Assembly (NCBI RefSeq): GCF_020829595.1
Contig: NZ_JAIVFW010000014.1
Span: forward strand, 62,001 to 126,000
DNA from: Nostoc sp. CHAB 5844
Lineage (GTDB): Bacteria; Cyanobacteriota; Cyanobacteriia; Cyanobacteriales; Nostocaceae
Direction: 5' to 3'
Length of the DNA stretch: 64,000 nucleotides
The position numbers and the translations under genes were made by a program. This document shows, in pieces, positions 43,760 to 53,210 of this stretch. The notes under the pieces were generated by a model. That model was not told the DNA's origin. It worked only from the letters and a program-made list of their open reading frames with translations, and did no database searches. The stretch's first letter is position 1. Every line of letters begins with the position of its first letter.

Positions 43760-44476
43760 ATGAGTACAAACCAAAAATTTGCAGTCGTCACTGGTGGAAA
43801 TCGTGGGTTAGGATTTGAAGCCTCTCGTCAATTGGCTAAACAAGGATATAAAGTAATTCTTACTAGTAGAGATGAAGATAAAGGTAAAGCAGCTGCAAAT
43901 AAGTTACAGGCTGAAGGATTAGATGTAATTTCTTATCCTTTGGATGTTAGCAGTGATGAAAGCAACCAGAATTTAGCTGAGTTTATTCGTCAGCAGTTTG
44001 GCAAACTTGATGCACTGGTGAATAATGCAGGTATCTATATTGATGCTCAAGCAGGAAGCAACAGCATTGTTAATACAAAAATTAGTACGTTGCAGACAAC
44101 AATTGATACAAATGTTTATGGTGTTGTGCGTGTTACTCAAGCTTTAATTCCATTAATGAAGGAACAAAATTATGGACGAATAGTTAATGTTTCTTCTGGC
44201 ATGGGACAGTTAACAGATATGGAGGGAGGTTCTCCAGGATATCGCATTTCTAAAACAGCTTTAAATGCCGTCACCCGAATTTTTGCTAGTGAATTAAAAG
44301 ACACAAATATTCTAGTTAATTCTGTATGTCCAGGTTGGGTAAAAACTGATATGGGTGGCGCAAATGCACCACGTACTCCAGAACAAGGAGTCGATACAAT
44401 CGTATGGCTGGCAACCCTTCCAAATGATGGTGCCACTGGGGGATTTTTCCGCGATCGCCAACCAATAGACTGGTAA
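43760..44476 (+). CDS. Short-chain dehydrogenase/reductase (carbonyl-reductase type)
   Basis: 238 residues. The NADP site is VTGGNRGLGFEAS, followed by NNAGIYID, catalytic Ser in VNVSSGMG and GYRISKTALN with Tyr-x3-Lys, then CPGWVKTDMGG. This matches the carbonyl reductase-like SDR group. The start has a strong ribosome-binding site, GGAGG, 12 bases upstream. Substrate unknown; cytosolic. Confidence 0.88.
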   Translation: MSTNQKFAVVTGGNRGLGFEASRQLAKQGYKVILTSRDEDKGKAAANKLQAEGLDVISYPLDVSSDESNQNLAEFIRQQFGKLDALVNNAGIYIDAQAGSNSIVNTKISTLQTTIDTNVYGVVRVTQALIPLMKEQNYGRIVNVSSGMGQLTDMEGGSPGYRISKTALNAVTRIFASELKDTNILVNSVCPGWVKTDMGGANAPRTPEQGVDTIVWLATLPNDGATGGFFRDRQPIDW

Positions 44477-44670
44477 AATTTTGTATTTAGTTATTTGTCA
44501 ATACAGAGAATTAATAACAATTAATTATGCCAAGTTTGACATGGTGATTGCTTGGCATAATTTAGTTGATAATCTGGACAAACTGTGTGGGCTGATACAG
44601 TAATTTATAAATAGCTATTATATGCTTTAGAAGCCCTTTACTTTTACCCTTATGGCGGAAATATCCGCTA

Positions 44671-44779
44671 AAAAAGCACCAAAGCGAGAGATAATTACTC
44701 CTAATAAAGTAGGTTGACAAACTTCAGCCGCAATACTTCTGTAACAATATAGGAAAATTTCTCCGCTTTGGTGTTTTAC
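44671..44779. repeat. MITE-like inverted-repeat segment (AAAGCACCAAAGCG ends)
   Basis: AAAAAGCACCAAAGCG at 44671-44686 and CGCTTTGGTGTTTTACT at 44764-44780 are inverted copies. No coding content and no visible target duplication. A short GCGGAAATATCCGC palindrome lies just outside at 44655-44668. Confidence 0.45.
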
Positions 44780-44924
44780 TTAATTTTGGTCAAGAGTCAA
44801 GAGTCAAGAGTTATCCCCTACACCCTGCCTCTTCAGCGATCGCCCGCACTAAATCACCTCATTCGCTATTACAATCGATTTGCTGGGATACTCAGCAGGA
44901 TTGCAATTTTTTAAGTTTCGGCCT

Positions 44925-45524
44925 GTGCTTACTTCCGTGTTACCAATTATCAACGTCCTCAAGCAACCCACATCCAATGCTTGGGTAGAGCAAGCGATCG
45001 CAAATTTAGATATTATTTTGCTTGACCATTCCCATTGCGAACGCAAAGCTGCGGGGGTGGCGTTAAATTTTATGTTTCGCTATCCTTCCAATACCAAAAT
45101 GGTAAGGGAATTAACTGCGATCGCTCGTGAAGAATTAGAACACTTTGAACTCGTCAACCAGTGGCTAGAACGCCGCAATATCCCTCTTGCACCTTTATCG
45201 CCGCCCCCCTACGGTGCAGGTTTGAAAGCTGCTGTCCGTCCCAACGAACCCGACCGCTTTTTAGATTCCTTACTCGTCACCGGGTTAATTGAAGCCCGCA
45301 GCCACGAAAGGTTGGGACTTTTAGCTACACACTGTCCTGAGCCAGAATTAGCTAAATTTTATAAAAGCTTAATGGCATCCGAAGCACGACACTTTGGTAC
45401 ATACTGGGTTTTAGCAGATACTTATTTTGACCGTGAAATAGTCCAGCAAAGGCTTGATGAGTTAGCAATTGTTGAAAGCGAACTGCTGGTAAACTTACAT
45501 CCAGAGCCGAGAATTCACAGTTAG
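44925..45524 (+). CDS. miaE: tRNA-(ms2io6A)-hydroxylase MiaE
   Basis: 199 residues from GTG at 44925; the frame is open to TTG at 44880, but the usual family N-terminus (LTSVLPIINVLKQPTS) fits the GTG. The di-iron ligands lie in DHSHCERKAAG, AREELEHFE, EARSHERLG and MASEARHFGTYW. It hydroxylates the isopentenyl chain of the modified adenosine at tRNA position 37, using O2. Start choice is uncertain; function is clear. Confidence 0.9.
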   Translation: MLTSVLPIINVLKQPTSNAWVEQAIANLDIILLDHSHCERKAAGVALNFMFRYPSNTKMVRELTAIAREELEHFELVNQWLERRNIPLAPLSPPPYGAGLKAAVRPNEPDRFLDSLLVTGLIEARSHERLGLLATHCPEPELAKFYKSLMASEARHFGTYWVLADTYFDREIVQQRLDELAIVESELLVNLHPEPRIHS

Positions 45525-45553
45525 TATATTCACTAATAGACGCAATATTCATC

Positions 45554-45958
45554 ATGCTTCAGTTAACACATATCAGGCTGCTAGTAAACAACTACACAGA
45601 TTGTTTTCTGTTCTACCGCGACGTGCTGGGCTTTTGGATTGACTGGGGTGATGAAAATACTGGGTACGCCGAGTTACACACCGGAAATAATCTCAAGCTG
45701 GCATTATTTAGAAAAGATTTAATGGCTGAAGCAATTCCTAGTGCTTATCTACCTTCGGCTTTGGATTGTCAAAATAAAATGGCCTTGATTTTCGCCGTTG
45801 ATAACGTAGATGAAGTCTACGAAAAACTCAAAGAACGCAACGTTATAGTTGTAACCCAACCTTTAGACCGTCCAGCCTGGGGACTCCGCACGGCTCATTT
45901 TCGTGACCCCGATGGTAATCTAATTGAAATCTTCAGCAATTTGGGAACAGTAAATTAA
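45554..45958 (+). CDS. VOC-family (glyoxalase-like) protein
   Basis: 134 residues in two beta-alpha-beta3 halves. The start is QLTHIRLLVNNYTDCFLFYRDVLGF and the end is AHFRDPDGNLIEIF, both typical of vicinal-oxygen-chelate proteins. Metal-ligand positions (His5 and Glu in NLIEIF) are kept. The reaction, whether isomerase, dioxygenase or resistance protein, cannot be told. It lies 29 bases after miaE and may be co-transcribed. Confidence 0.82.
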   Translation: MLQLTHIRLLVNNYTDCFLFYRDVLGFWIDWGDENTGYAELHTGNNLKLALFRKDLMAEAIPSAYLPSALDCQNKMALIFAVDNVDEVYEKLKERNVIVVTQPLDRPAWGLRTAHFRDPDGNLIEIFSNLGTVN

Positions 45959-46044
45959 CATTGTCATTGGTCATTGGTCATTTGTCTTTTCTAATACCAA
46001 TTTGAAAAATGGACATCTTGCAAAAGTTGTTATTTACGTGCCTT

Positions 46045-46115
46045 TCTTTGCGCCTTTGCGCGGCAGTTGCGTGACTGTCGGCAAAGCCGCCCAACGCACT
46101 GCCTTGCCTTTGCGC
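46045..46115. repeat. Dispersed repeat (GGCAAAGCCGCCCAACG family)
   Basis: GCAGTTGCGTGACTGTCGGC followed by AAAGCCGCCCAACGC is the reverse complement, with few changes, of 61275-61308. Non-coding. The frame of 95 codons that runs through it has no other merit. Confidence 0.6.
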
Positions 46116-46166
46116 GAAATAAACAATATTTATGCAAGAAAGTCTAATCTCAAATCCAAAATTGTA

Positions 46167-46309
46167 TTAGCCGACTGCAAACTCGGTAAATTGTCGTTTA
46201 AAGGGAGAATGAAAAGCCAAAACAATATCTTGTTTAGGTACACCTCGGCTAGTCAGTCTTTCTCTAACGCCCGTCTCACTGCATCATGAAAAATGTCCTT
46301 TGCTGCCAT
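46167..46309 (-). pseudogene. xisH-xisI deletion remnant
   Basis: From ATG at 46309 the minus strand reads MAAKDIFHDAVRRALEKD, the start of XisH (excision-controlling factor of the fdxN element), then a stop. In another frame the sequence goes straight on as TSRGVPKQDIVLAFHSPFKR and RQFTEFAVG and a stop at 46167, which is the C-terminus of XisI. xisH and xisI are normally adjacent in that order, so an internal deletion removed nearly all of both genes. The junction lies near 46255-46270 in GAGAAAGACTGACTAGC. Confidence 0.75.
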
Positions 46310-46640
46310 GATATTAGCCTCATCACCAACAACTACCCAATATCTAAACCATTGCCAATGCAGATTACGACAATAGATGTTTTCCATATCAGAAAAATAA
46401 AAATATTTGGTAAGTCGGGATTGTAGATTTTTAGTAAGAATTCAGCACTCAGGAGTCAGAAGTCAGAATTGATAAGGAATTTAGTCTGATTTATATCTTT
46501 AATCATCAAAGATTATTCAGATTCTTAAACTATTCTGGCTCCTGTATTCTGACTCCTGAATCCTTACGATTTTTATTTCACAAAAATTATTAAAAATTGT
46601 TAATAAAAACAGATTTTGCAGCAAGAATTAAATGCTAAGT

Positions 46641-46934
46641 TTAAGAGACTAAAATACGCGGACGAATAGTTTCTTGAATTTCTTTACCTACTGTTTGTTC
46701 AGCTAACCTCAATTCATAGTTTTTCTGAAGATTTAACCAGATTTCTGCACCAGTTCCCAAATATTGTCCTAATCGCAAAGCTGTATCAGCTGTTATGCCT
46801 CTTTTCCCATTAATAATTTCGGTAATCCGGTTTTTAGGAACATGAAGAACGCGAGCTAAATCACTTGCTGTCATACCGAGTTCTGTAATTTCATCCCCAA
46901 GAATTTCTCCTGGGTGGATGGGTGGACGTGCCAT
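46641..46934 (-). CDS. higA: HigA-type antitoxin (XRE family)
   Basis: 97 residues. It begins ARPPIHPGEILGDEITELGMTASDLARVL with a complete helix-turn-helix and KNRITEIINGKRGITADTALRLG, the HigA/VapI consensus. It should neutralise the HigB-like toxin and repress the operon by binding its promoter. The start lies 11 bases after the toxin stop, in the toxin-first order typical of HigBA. Confidence 0.92.
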   Translation of the reverse strand: MARPPIHPGEILGDEITELGMTASDLARVLHVPKNRITEIINGKRGITADTALRLGQYLGTGAEIWLNLQKNYELRLAEQTVGKEIQETIRPRILVS

Positions 46935-46945
46935 TTATTTCTCCT

Positions 46946-47245
46946 TCAGTGATAATCTGTATTTTCTATGTTGAAGGGTGTAGGAAAATCATCAGGCCAG
47001 TTAAAGCAAATTCTCCATTGGTCATTAATTCGGATACTATACTGACCTTTCCTATCCCCTCCTAAAGACTCAAAACGATTACTTGGTAGTTGCATCAAAG
47101 CTTCTTTGTTTGGGGCTGCTTCTAAAATGTCTAGCCGTTTTTGTGCCTGTCTTTCAAAAGATTGAAATTCTTTAACCCTTTCCCCTAAAGTAAATCTCTC
47201 CGTCCTTTTATCTTTGTATTTAGGGTATTCATCTGACGGAGACAT
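46946..47245 (-). CDS. higB: HigB-type toxin (RelE/ParE fold)
   Basis: 99 residues. After a short extra N-terminus it follows HigB: RTERF, a helical part with AQKRLDILEAA, then RFESLGGDRKGQYSIRINDQWRICF and a C-terminal NTDYH. These form the RelE-type ribosome-dependent mRNA interferase. Longer at the N-terminus than most HigB by about ten residues. Toxin precedes antitoxin. Confidence 0.9.
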   Translation of the reverse strand: MSPSDEYPKYKDKRTERFTLGERVKEFQSFERQAQKRLDILEAAPNKEALMQLPSNRFESLGGDRKGQYSIRINDQWRICFNWPDDFPTPFNIENTDYH

Positions 47246-47407
47246 ATTGAAAGGTCATAAACATTAAGCGTTATGAGTTACGTAACACATAACTATTCAA
47301 AAAAATCATAGCATAAATAACTTGTGCGATCGCATTTATCAGGGGTTCCTGCCATAGAAACCCCCAAAACATTTATTTTTTACAGTTATCTTAAACCACC
47401 CAATTCC

Positions 47408-48313
47408 TTATGGCTTGGGAGTGCTTGTTGGTGCAGGTGCAGCAGTTGCAGCAGGTGTAGGAGTTAAGGGAGTGGTTGCGGCTTTATTAATTTCGTCTCT
47501 ATATTGAGCAGGCGCTAAATTTGCAGCGTTATCAAACAAGGGTTTAGCTTGAGTTGTTTTGCCTTGTTCCTTCAACAGCATGGCTTTAGCTAAGACAGGG
47601 CGAAAATCCTTTGGATCTTTCTTAATGGCTTGGTCATAGACAGCAACAGCCTGGGGATAGCGTTTTTGGTCAGCATAAACATTGCCTAGTAGTACCTGCA
47701 CAGCAACCACATTCACACTTCCCGGCTGAATTGTATTAGCTTGATTAGCATTATTTAAAGTCTCTTGCAGTAGCCCAATAGCTGCTTCTGGGCGTTGTTG
47801 GTCTAATAGCAGTGCTACCATACCCTGTAAAGCCTTCAAATCGCCGGGTTTAGTATCAAGAATTGTGCGATATGCTTGTGCAGCTCCTTCTTTATCACCA
47901 ATTTGCTGCTTGGCTTGGGCTAGAAGTACTCCATATTCGGACTTTTCGGGGTTGAGTTTAACTAGTTTTTCTAAAGGGGCAATTACGCTTTGAACATCAC
48001 CTTGATTTAGGCTTAAAAGTTGTAGCCGCGCTTGTAATAAACCTTTAAGGGCGGTTTGATTTTCAGGTTCCCGTTGTAAAACCAGTTCATAACCTCGTAC
48101 TTCGTCTTGCAATTTTGATTTTTGGTCAGAGGAAGCTAAGTTACCTTTGGAACTTGCAGTATTCTGGTTGGTCGATGTCGGGCTATTGAATGCACCAATA
48201 ATAGGAACTATAGATACACCCACAAACATTAGCACTGCTAATGCCAAAATGACCCGAACTATCCAACGATTACGCGGTTGAGACACAGTTGTGTAATTCT
48301 CCAGAACTCTCAT
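47408..48313 (-). CDS. Membrane-anchored TPR protein
   Basis: 301 residues. A membrane helix at about 19-40 (VILALAVLMFVGVSIVPII) is followed by a Ser/Asn-rich linker and about four TPRs (EPENQTALKGLL, NPEKSEYGVLLAQ, PGDLKALQGMV, KDPKDFRPVLAKAMLL). It ends in a Thr/Pro/Ala-rich tail. The TPR part should face the periplasm or lumen and scaffold partner proteins, none of which can be named. Similar single-helix TPR proteins are common in cyanobacteria. Confidence 0.75.
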   Translation of the reverse strand: MRVLENYTTVSQPRNRWIVRVILALAVLMFVGVSIVPIIGAFNSPTSTNQNTASSKGNLASSDQKSKLQDEVRGYELVLQREPENQTALKGLLQARLQLLSLNQGDVQSVIAPLEKLVKLNPEKSEYGVLLAQAKQQIGDKEGAAQAYRTILDTKPGDLKALQGMVALLLDQQRPEAAIGLLQETLNNANQANTIQPGSVNVVAVQVLLGNVYADQKRYPQAVAVYDQAIKKDPKDFRPVLAKAMLLKEQGKTTQAKPLFDNAANLAPAQYRDEINKAATTPLTPTPAATAAPAPTSTPKP

Positions 48314-48662
48314 GACATTATCATTAACACAAGTTAGAAAGTAAAAATTTCCAAAACTTTGCGGAATACCGTCAATTGTCTGTGAACTTTATAACAAATA
48401 ACTATTTCCGCTGCTAAAGTAAGTGATGACTTTAGGGGGAGCCGTCAGAGTTGTACCTATGATATGCTTCCGAAACTGGTGTCTAGACGCTAAATTAAAC
48501 ATTTAGAGTATAAATGTAAATTTAGCGTTTTTAGAATTGTATTGGGCGTTGTCGTGTGACTTGCTGGAAAATAAATATACTTTCATCAGTCGCACAAACG
48601 CTCTTTCCAGTTGCTTTAGTAAAATCCCACAATGGGATGTGTCTCCGCCGCAAGGAGTTTTT
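48314..48662. other. Divergent intergenic region
   Basis: 349 bases between the TPR protein gene and the RGG-rich gene, containing both promoters. I see no RNA, repeat or gene in it. Confidence 0.4.
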
Positions 48663-49676
48663 ATGAATTCCGACCTGATGCCTTTGCCTGAATCTTCAAA
48701 TTTGCCTGAGTCCAATCAACCTGAAACCGAAATAGAGACGGCCGCTAATGTACCAACAGTAGCAGCAGCTGTTTCTGAATCGGAAAATCCAACTATTGAC
48801 CCTAGTGAGACCGCCAACGATGCTCACTTAGCAAATCGTCAGCAACCGATTCCACCACCAAGCGAACCAATGCAGTACAGAGCGATCGGCTTAGTCCGAG
48901 GTCGCTACATTGCAAGCAGTGAACAGTTTACGCAAGGTACGCTCCTGACTGCGGATGGTGTGGAAATCCAAGCCGTTCTCCTCGGTCGAATTATGAGCTT
49001 AGTTAAGAATCACCTTGATTTAGAAAAAAATCACCTGTGGGTAGTTTATCCGCGAACTAAGCAAGAAAACGATGCCTTACATCTGCAAATTGTGGGTGTG
49101 TGGGAACCAGAAAATCTAGCTAAACAGCAAGCACAAGATTCGGCAGATGATGAATTGCCTACAGCCGATGATGCTGAAACTGATAAAAGCGACATCAAAC
49201 CCTCCTCAGATATTCCCGATGGTGGTTTTTCTGTACGTGGCGAAGTAGTTTACCAATCTTTTGATGACAAGAACTTGGTTGTCAAAATTAAGCAGGCTGC
49301 TCGCAAACAAGATGAAAAACCTAAATATTTTAAGCTAAAACTTAAAGGTGTCCTAGCGACCAAAGCTGTGGGCAAATTCTGGGATTTCCAAGTGAAACGA
49401 GATGGTGATTTATTGGCCATAGAAACGGCTGAAGCGATCGCAGATTTGCCCAAAAAACGCAGACCACCCCAAAGAGGTGGCCCTGGTGGATTCCGTGGTG
49501 GTGGTGGCGGTGGTCGCCGACCATTCCCCCCCAGACGTAATACAGGAGACAGCCCCAGCCCACGCCCAATCAAAAAAGTAGGCGGCGGCGAAGCCTCGGC
49601 GGTGTCCAAACCTCTGCCAAAAACTTCTACTCCTACTCCTAAGCCGATTAAGAAACAAAAGCCAACGCAAGAGTAA
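48663..49676 (+). CDS. RGG-rich, partly disordered protein, possibly RNA-binding
   Basis: 337 residues from ATG at 48663, which has AAGGAG 6-7 bases upstream; the frame opens earlier at 48537 without ribosome-binding site. Residues about 1-70 are acidic and disordered. A globular part has YRAIGLVRGRYIASSEQFTQ and a second beta domain FSVRGEVVYQSFDDKNLVVKI. Residues about 275-337 are a glycine- and arginine-rich tail (RGGPGGFRGGGGGGRRPFPP) like an RGG box. RNA binding is suggested only by that tail; I recognise no named domain. Confidence 0.7.
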   Translation: MNSDLMPLPESSNLPESNQPETEIETAANVPTVAAAVSESENPTIDPSETANDAHLANRQQPIPPPSEPMQYRAIGLVRGRYIASSEQFTQGTLLTADGVEIQAVLLGRIMSLVKNHLDLEKNHLWVVYPRTKQENDALHLQIVGVWEPENLAKQQAQDSADDELPTADDAETDKSDIKPSSDIPDGGFSVRGEVVYQSFDDKNLVVKIKQAARKQDEKPKYFKLKLKGVLATKAVGKFWDFQVKRDGDLLAIETAEAIADLPKKRRPPQRGGPGGFRGGGGGGRRPFPPRRNTGDSPSPRPIKKVGGGEASAVSKPLPKTSTPTPKPIKKQKPTQE

Positions 49677-49725
49677 GGAAAAAGTAAAAAGTTAAAAGTA
49701 AAAAGTTAAAAGGTAAAAGATAAGA
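49677..49725. repeat. Short tandem repeat AAAAGTTAAAAGT
   Basis: A tract of heptamer-like units (AAAAAGTTAAAAGTAAAAAG) directly after the RGG gene, of the short-tandem-repeat type common in Nostoc. No function evident. Confidence 0.5.
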
Positions 49726-49755
49726 ATTGCCTCTTTCTTTTGCCTTTTGCCTTCT

Positions 49756-50925
49756 TCAAAAATCTGTCCAACGGTCTTGGGGTAAAAACGATCGCTCCAT
49801 TGGAATTGGGGCGACTGGTTCTGTTAGGGTAAAAGTGCCTGCTGTAATCCATTGTTTTAACTCTGCGGCGACTTGCCGAGATAAGGACATACTGGCTAAA
49901 GGTGCAGCTCGCACTGTTTTATTTTCGATGGTAAGTCGCCCGGATTTAAGTTGGGCGTAACTCACTAAACCAAAGGTAGGACGCACGCGCCGGGGAATGG
50001 AAAAATCGACAATTGGCGCGACTAAATCTTGGTCGGAAACTGCACAGTGTTCGACGACAACTTCGTTTAACACCGGGAATGGTACACCCACACCCAACAT
50101 CAACGAAGGACCATAACTTTTGAAGTAACAACCACGCACCCAACGCGCTGACATTTGTTTAGCATCACCAATTAAGGCTAAGGTGGCAGCTGGGCCAATG
50201 GGTGTGCGATTAGCTAACCGCTTTTGTAAGGGGAAGTGTTGCGTACCTTCCCAAGCGACGTAGCCGATACCACCGCCTAAGAAAATCCGCGTCCCAATCC
50301 CAACTAGTTGCAAATCGGGGTCGTTGAATAGGGGAGAAATTGCCCCAGGGTTAGAGTAGACGGCGTTACCGAGATGGGGTTGTAAGGGGCCGAGATAAGT
50401 GAAAAGTGGGCGATCGCCACCATTCACACCCACGATAAAATTTTGATAAAGGTTGCGGGGATTGAATAAATAAAATTGATTGATAGTGTCACGGGTAATT
50501 GTAGTTTCAAAAGTAGCCCGTGGGTAACAATCTGTGACTTGTCCTTGCGCTCTAACGTGTACTTGTTTACCTGCGATCAAATCTTCGATGACATGACCAC
50601 CGCCACGTTCGCGGATTTCCTCTCCGTCCATTGTGTCCACCGCACAACTAGCACCAAGGTATAAATCTACAGCCCCAAACCCTGTATAGGCTGGTACACC
50701 ATCTATCCAACAACGGCGAATTTTAATCGGGGGATCAGTGTGTCCCAGATTAATAATGGCACCGCTGGATTCCATTGGCTCAAATGTGCCAGTAGTAATC
50801 ACATCAACTTCTTTTGCAACTTTGCTCACGCCGACTTCTGCGACTCGTGCTTTGACTTCTTCAACTGTGAAAACGACTGCACGCTGGCGGCTGATTTTCT
50901 CGTTAATTTCGGCGATCGTTCGCAT
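49756..50925 (-). CDS. DUF39-type homocysteine biosynthesis protein (L-aspartate semialdehyde sulfurtransferase family)
   Basis: 389 residues. The sequence AEVGVSKVAKEVDVITTGTFEPM and the Cys of LYLGASCAVDTMDGEEIRERGGGHVIEDL match the sulfurtransferases that make homocysteine from aspartate semialdehyde in methanogens and some bacteria. The catalytic Cys is kept. The usual partner ferredoxin-domain protein is not adjacent. In cyanobacteria this gene is conserved; a role in methionine synthesis or another sulfur transfer is plausible but unproven here. Confidence 0.85.
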   Translation of the reverse strand: MRTIAEINEKISRQRAVVFTVEEVKARVAEVGVSKVAKEVDVITTGTFEPMESSGAIINLGHTDPPIKIRRCWIDGVPAYTGFGAVDLYLGASCAVDTMDGEEIRERGGGHVIEDLIAGKQVHVRAQGQVTDCYPRATFETTITRDTINQFYLFNPRNLYQNFIVGVNGGDRPLFTYLGPLQPHLGNAVYSNPGAISPLFNDPDLQLVGIGTRIFLGGGIGYVAWEGTQHFPLQKRLANRTPIGPAATLALIGDAKQMSARWVRGCYFKSYGPSLMLGVGVPFPVLNEVVVEHCAVSDQDLVAPIVDFSIPRRVRPTFGLVSYAQLKSGRLTIENKTVRAAPLASMSLSRQVAAELKQWITAGTFTLTEPVAPIPMERSFLPQDRWTDF

Positions 50926-51090
50926 ACTATACCAAATTAGGGGTTTAGGGGTATGAGGGTGTGTGGGTGTAGATGTTAAAGAGCTTGATGTCCTATACCC
51001 TTATACCTTTACACCCAGTCTCATTATTCCTGGGTATGGTTTAATTTACCTGCAACAGCCCTATAGTAAAGATTTTGTAGCGGATATGGA

Positions 51091-51792
51091 CTAAATTGTA
51101 TCAGGGTCGATGTTTAATTCTCGCAGTTTAGCCGCTAACCTTTCGGCTCGTTCTTGAGCTAGTTCTTTCTGCTGACGTTCAGATTCTGCTGCTTCTTCTG
51201 GTGTTAAAACTAATTGACCTGCTGATGTAAAAAATCGCAACAATCCTTCATGAATACCCAAATATAAACCTAACTGCTGACTCCACAAATGACCTTGAGC
51301 ATTTGGTTCTAGCACTTGATATTGACCATCGACTAAATGAAACCCAGCAAATTCTTGAGTTTCTGGGTCGAACCAAAAATAATCGGGTGTGCGGAAGGTA
51401 TTTTGATAGAGTGTTTTTTTAGAGTTTTTATCTGTTTTCGCTGTTGACTCCGAAAGAATTTCTAAAATTACGTTAGGATATTTCCCTTCTTCTTCCCAAA
51501 CTACCCAACTTTTGCGAGTTTTGCGTTCTGTGTCCAATACTACAAAGAAATCTGGCCCTCGGAAGTGTTCATCTTTGCGTTTGTTCCAACTGTAGTAGAT
51601 TGTAAGATTACCAGCAGCGTAGAAGTCGTTTCTATCCCGCCACAACCATTCTAAGCATTTAAAAAGTAGGATTATTTGTCGAAGATGCAGTTCTGTTTCC
51701 AAGGGAGGTTCGTCGCTGTATAAATCGCCTGGAGGAAAGATAACATCTTCTGGGGTTGCTTGCGGAGTGTCTAGTTCTTTGGCGAGGGACAT
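51091..51792 (-). CDS. Uma2-family PD-(D/E)XK protein with coiled-coil tail
   Basis: 233 residues. The nuclease-like core has RGPDFFVVLDTERK (Asp), YPNVILEILSEST (Glu) and NSKKTLYQNTFRTPDYFWFDPE (Lys). The C-terminal 45 residues (EEAAESERQQKELAQERAERLAAKLRELNIDPD) are a predicted coiled coil, the subtype distinct from the two Uma2 genes at 14211 and 15819. Role unknown. Confidence 0.85.
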   Translation of the reverse strand: MSLAKELDTPQATPEDVIFPPGDLYSDEPPLETELHLRQIILLFKCLEWLWRDRNDFYAAGNLTIYYSWNKRKDEHFRGPDFFVVLDTERKTRKSWVVWEEEGKYPNVILEILSESTAKTDKNSKKTLYQNTFRTPDYFWFDPETQEFAGFHLVDGQYQVLEPNAQGHLWSQQLGLYLGIHEGLLRFFTSAGQLVLTPEEAAESERQQKELAQERAERLAAKLRELNIDPDTI

Positions 51793-52043
51793 GAGGAGAT
51801 TACTGCATCTGCTAGTGATGGGTTTATTTTAACGTCTGCATTGTTTGATATTGGAAATGCGATCGCTACCAGATAATATCGTTCTGATCACCACAAGGAA
51901 ACTCAAGAACAAAAGCACCTGTTAAAATCTACTTCAAGATGTGCTGAATGTACCATTTGAATGGTACAAATGGGAGATACGATTCCCAGCATCAGCGCAT
52001 AACGATAAACTTGGATAGCAAAACACACCTACAGCCTAAAACG

Positions 52044-52913
52044 ATGAAAGCATCTGCTAAGTTCGACTTTGAGGACGAGAAATTTAATGCACCGCCTTCT
52101 CAAGTCATTCCCTGGTGTCAGATGATTAATCCTCGGTATGGCACGGATGGTATGCAAACCTATGGTCTCGCCATCAAGCTGGATAATGCCAATGCTGTGG
52201 GTTTTCAGCCAGATGAAAATTGGCAGCAAGTAGAGCATGAATTTAGCTCTGGTGTCGAAACAGTTTATATGACTACTACTCCACGTTTGGTGATCGTGCG
52301 CCGAGGGCCTTTATCAGTCAAAGACAGAGAAACTGGCATTAAGTTAGGTACGCTCAAAGAAAATTATGATGCCTTTTTAGCTGATAAACTTAAGTTTAAA
52401 ACTTTTACTCGCTATTTAATTTTTTTAGTCAGTGAAAATAAAAAATTTTTACATGAGTTGCCACTGCAATTGACTCTCAATGGTGCAGCAGGAGCAAGTT
52501 TTAGTAAAACTTATTGTGAATTTCAGCAAGGCAAAGTTGTCAGCGGTTTTGTTGCAGAATTAGAAAGAGCTTATGCTGTATATCGCAAACAACCTGTAAC
52601 ACCAAAAGGGCCATTGTTCCACGCGCATGGAATTTTCTGCCCCATAATTGAGTGTGAAGAAAGAGGTATTGAACCCAATACGGTGCTAGTTGCTTCCACT
52701 GTAGACTACAAGCATCCAACAGTTGGAACATTAACACAATACCTGATTGCTTCCGATGCTCCTGAGTCGGCAATTATTTGCAAATATTTTGAAGAATACA
52801 AAGAATTTGGTAAGGAACCTGTAAGAACAGAAAGCAGTAAAATAGCTATGGCAGGTGTTTCTAGTTCTTATATTTATGCTGATGAAGATGATTTTGCCTA
52901 TCCGCCTTACTAA
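52044..52913 (+). CDS. DUF5895-like protein of unknown function
   Basis: 289 residues from ATG at 52044; the frame extends to 51948 but the extra 32 residues look like readthrough. It is a soluble protein with DFEDEKFNAPPSQVIPWCQMINPRYGTDGM at the start, and YGLAIK and PRLVIVRRGPLSVKDRETG. I recall this as a cyanobacterial domain of unknown function, DUF5895. Its appearance, single-stranded-DNA-binding-like or plasmid-maintenance-like, is only a guess. It stands alone. Confidence 0.65.
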   Translation: MKASAKFDFEDEKFNAPPSQVIPWCQMINPRYGTDGMQTYGLAIKLDNANAVGFQPDENWQQVEHEFSSGVETVYMTTTPRLVIVRRGPLSVKDRETGIKLGTLKENYDAFLADKLKFKTFTRYLIFLVSENKKFLHELPLQLTLNGAAGASFSKTYCEFQQGKVVSGFVAELERAYAVYRKQPVTPKGPLFHAHGIFCPIIECEERGIEPNTVLVASTVDYKHPTVGTLTQYLIASDAPESAIICKYFEEYKEFGKEPVRTESSKIAMAGVSSSYIYADEDDFAYPPY

Positions 52914-53210
52914 AGGAACTTTTAAAAAATGATCATAGTCACTCAAGCTGTTTGATGAGCAGACAGCTAATCATTGTTATCTTAATGATCATACCGACTG
53001 TTATCGAGTAATTACATACAAAAAAAAGCAAATAGCAAATCTATCAAAAGTATCAAATTAAAATTTGTTTGAAACTATTCCACAGATAGTGCCAATGTTA
53101 AAGTTAGCTTTGTCTGATAATTCTTAATGATTTTTTAATCTGCCTAAATTATTGGTGATTCTGCAAGTCATCCTGTCAGCAAAATACTATTGATTGAGGT
53201 CAATAATGCC

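Noticed and set aside
46002-46289. Plus-strand frame of 95 codons
   Set aside because: It runs through a dispersed repeat and antisense to the xisH/xisI remnant and has no protein-like pattern.
49250-49670. Several minus-strand frames opposite the RGG-rich gene
   Set aside because: They are mirror frames of the Gly/Arg-rich coding region; their Pro- and Thr-rich content is an artefact of it.
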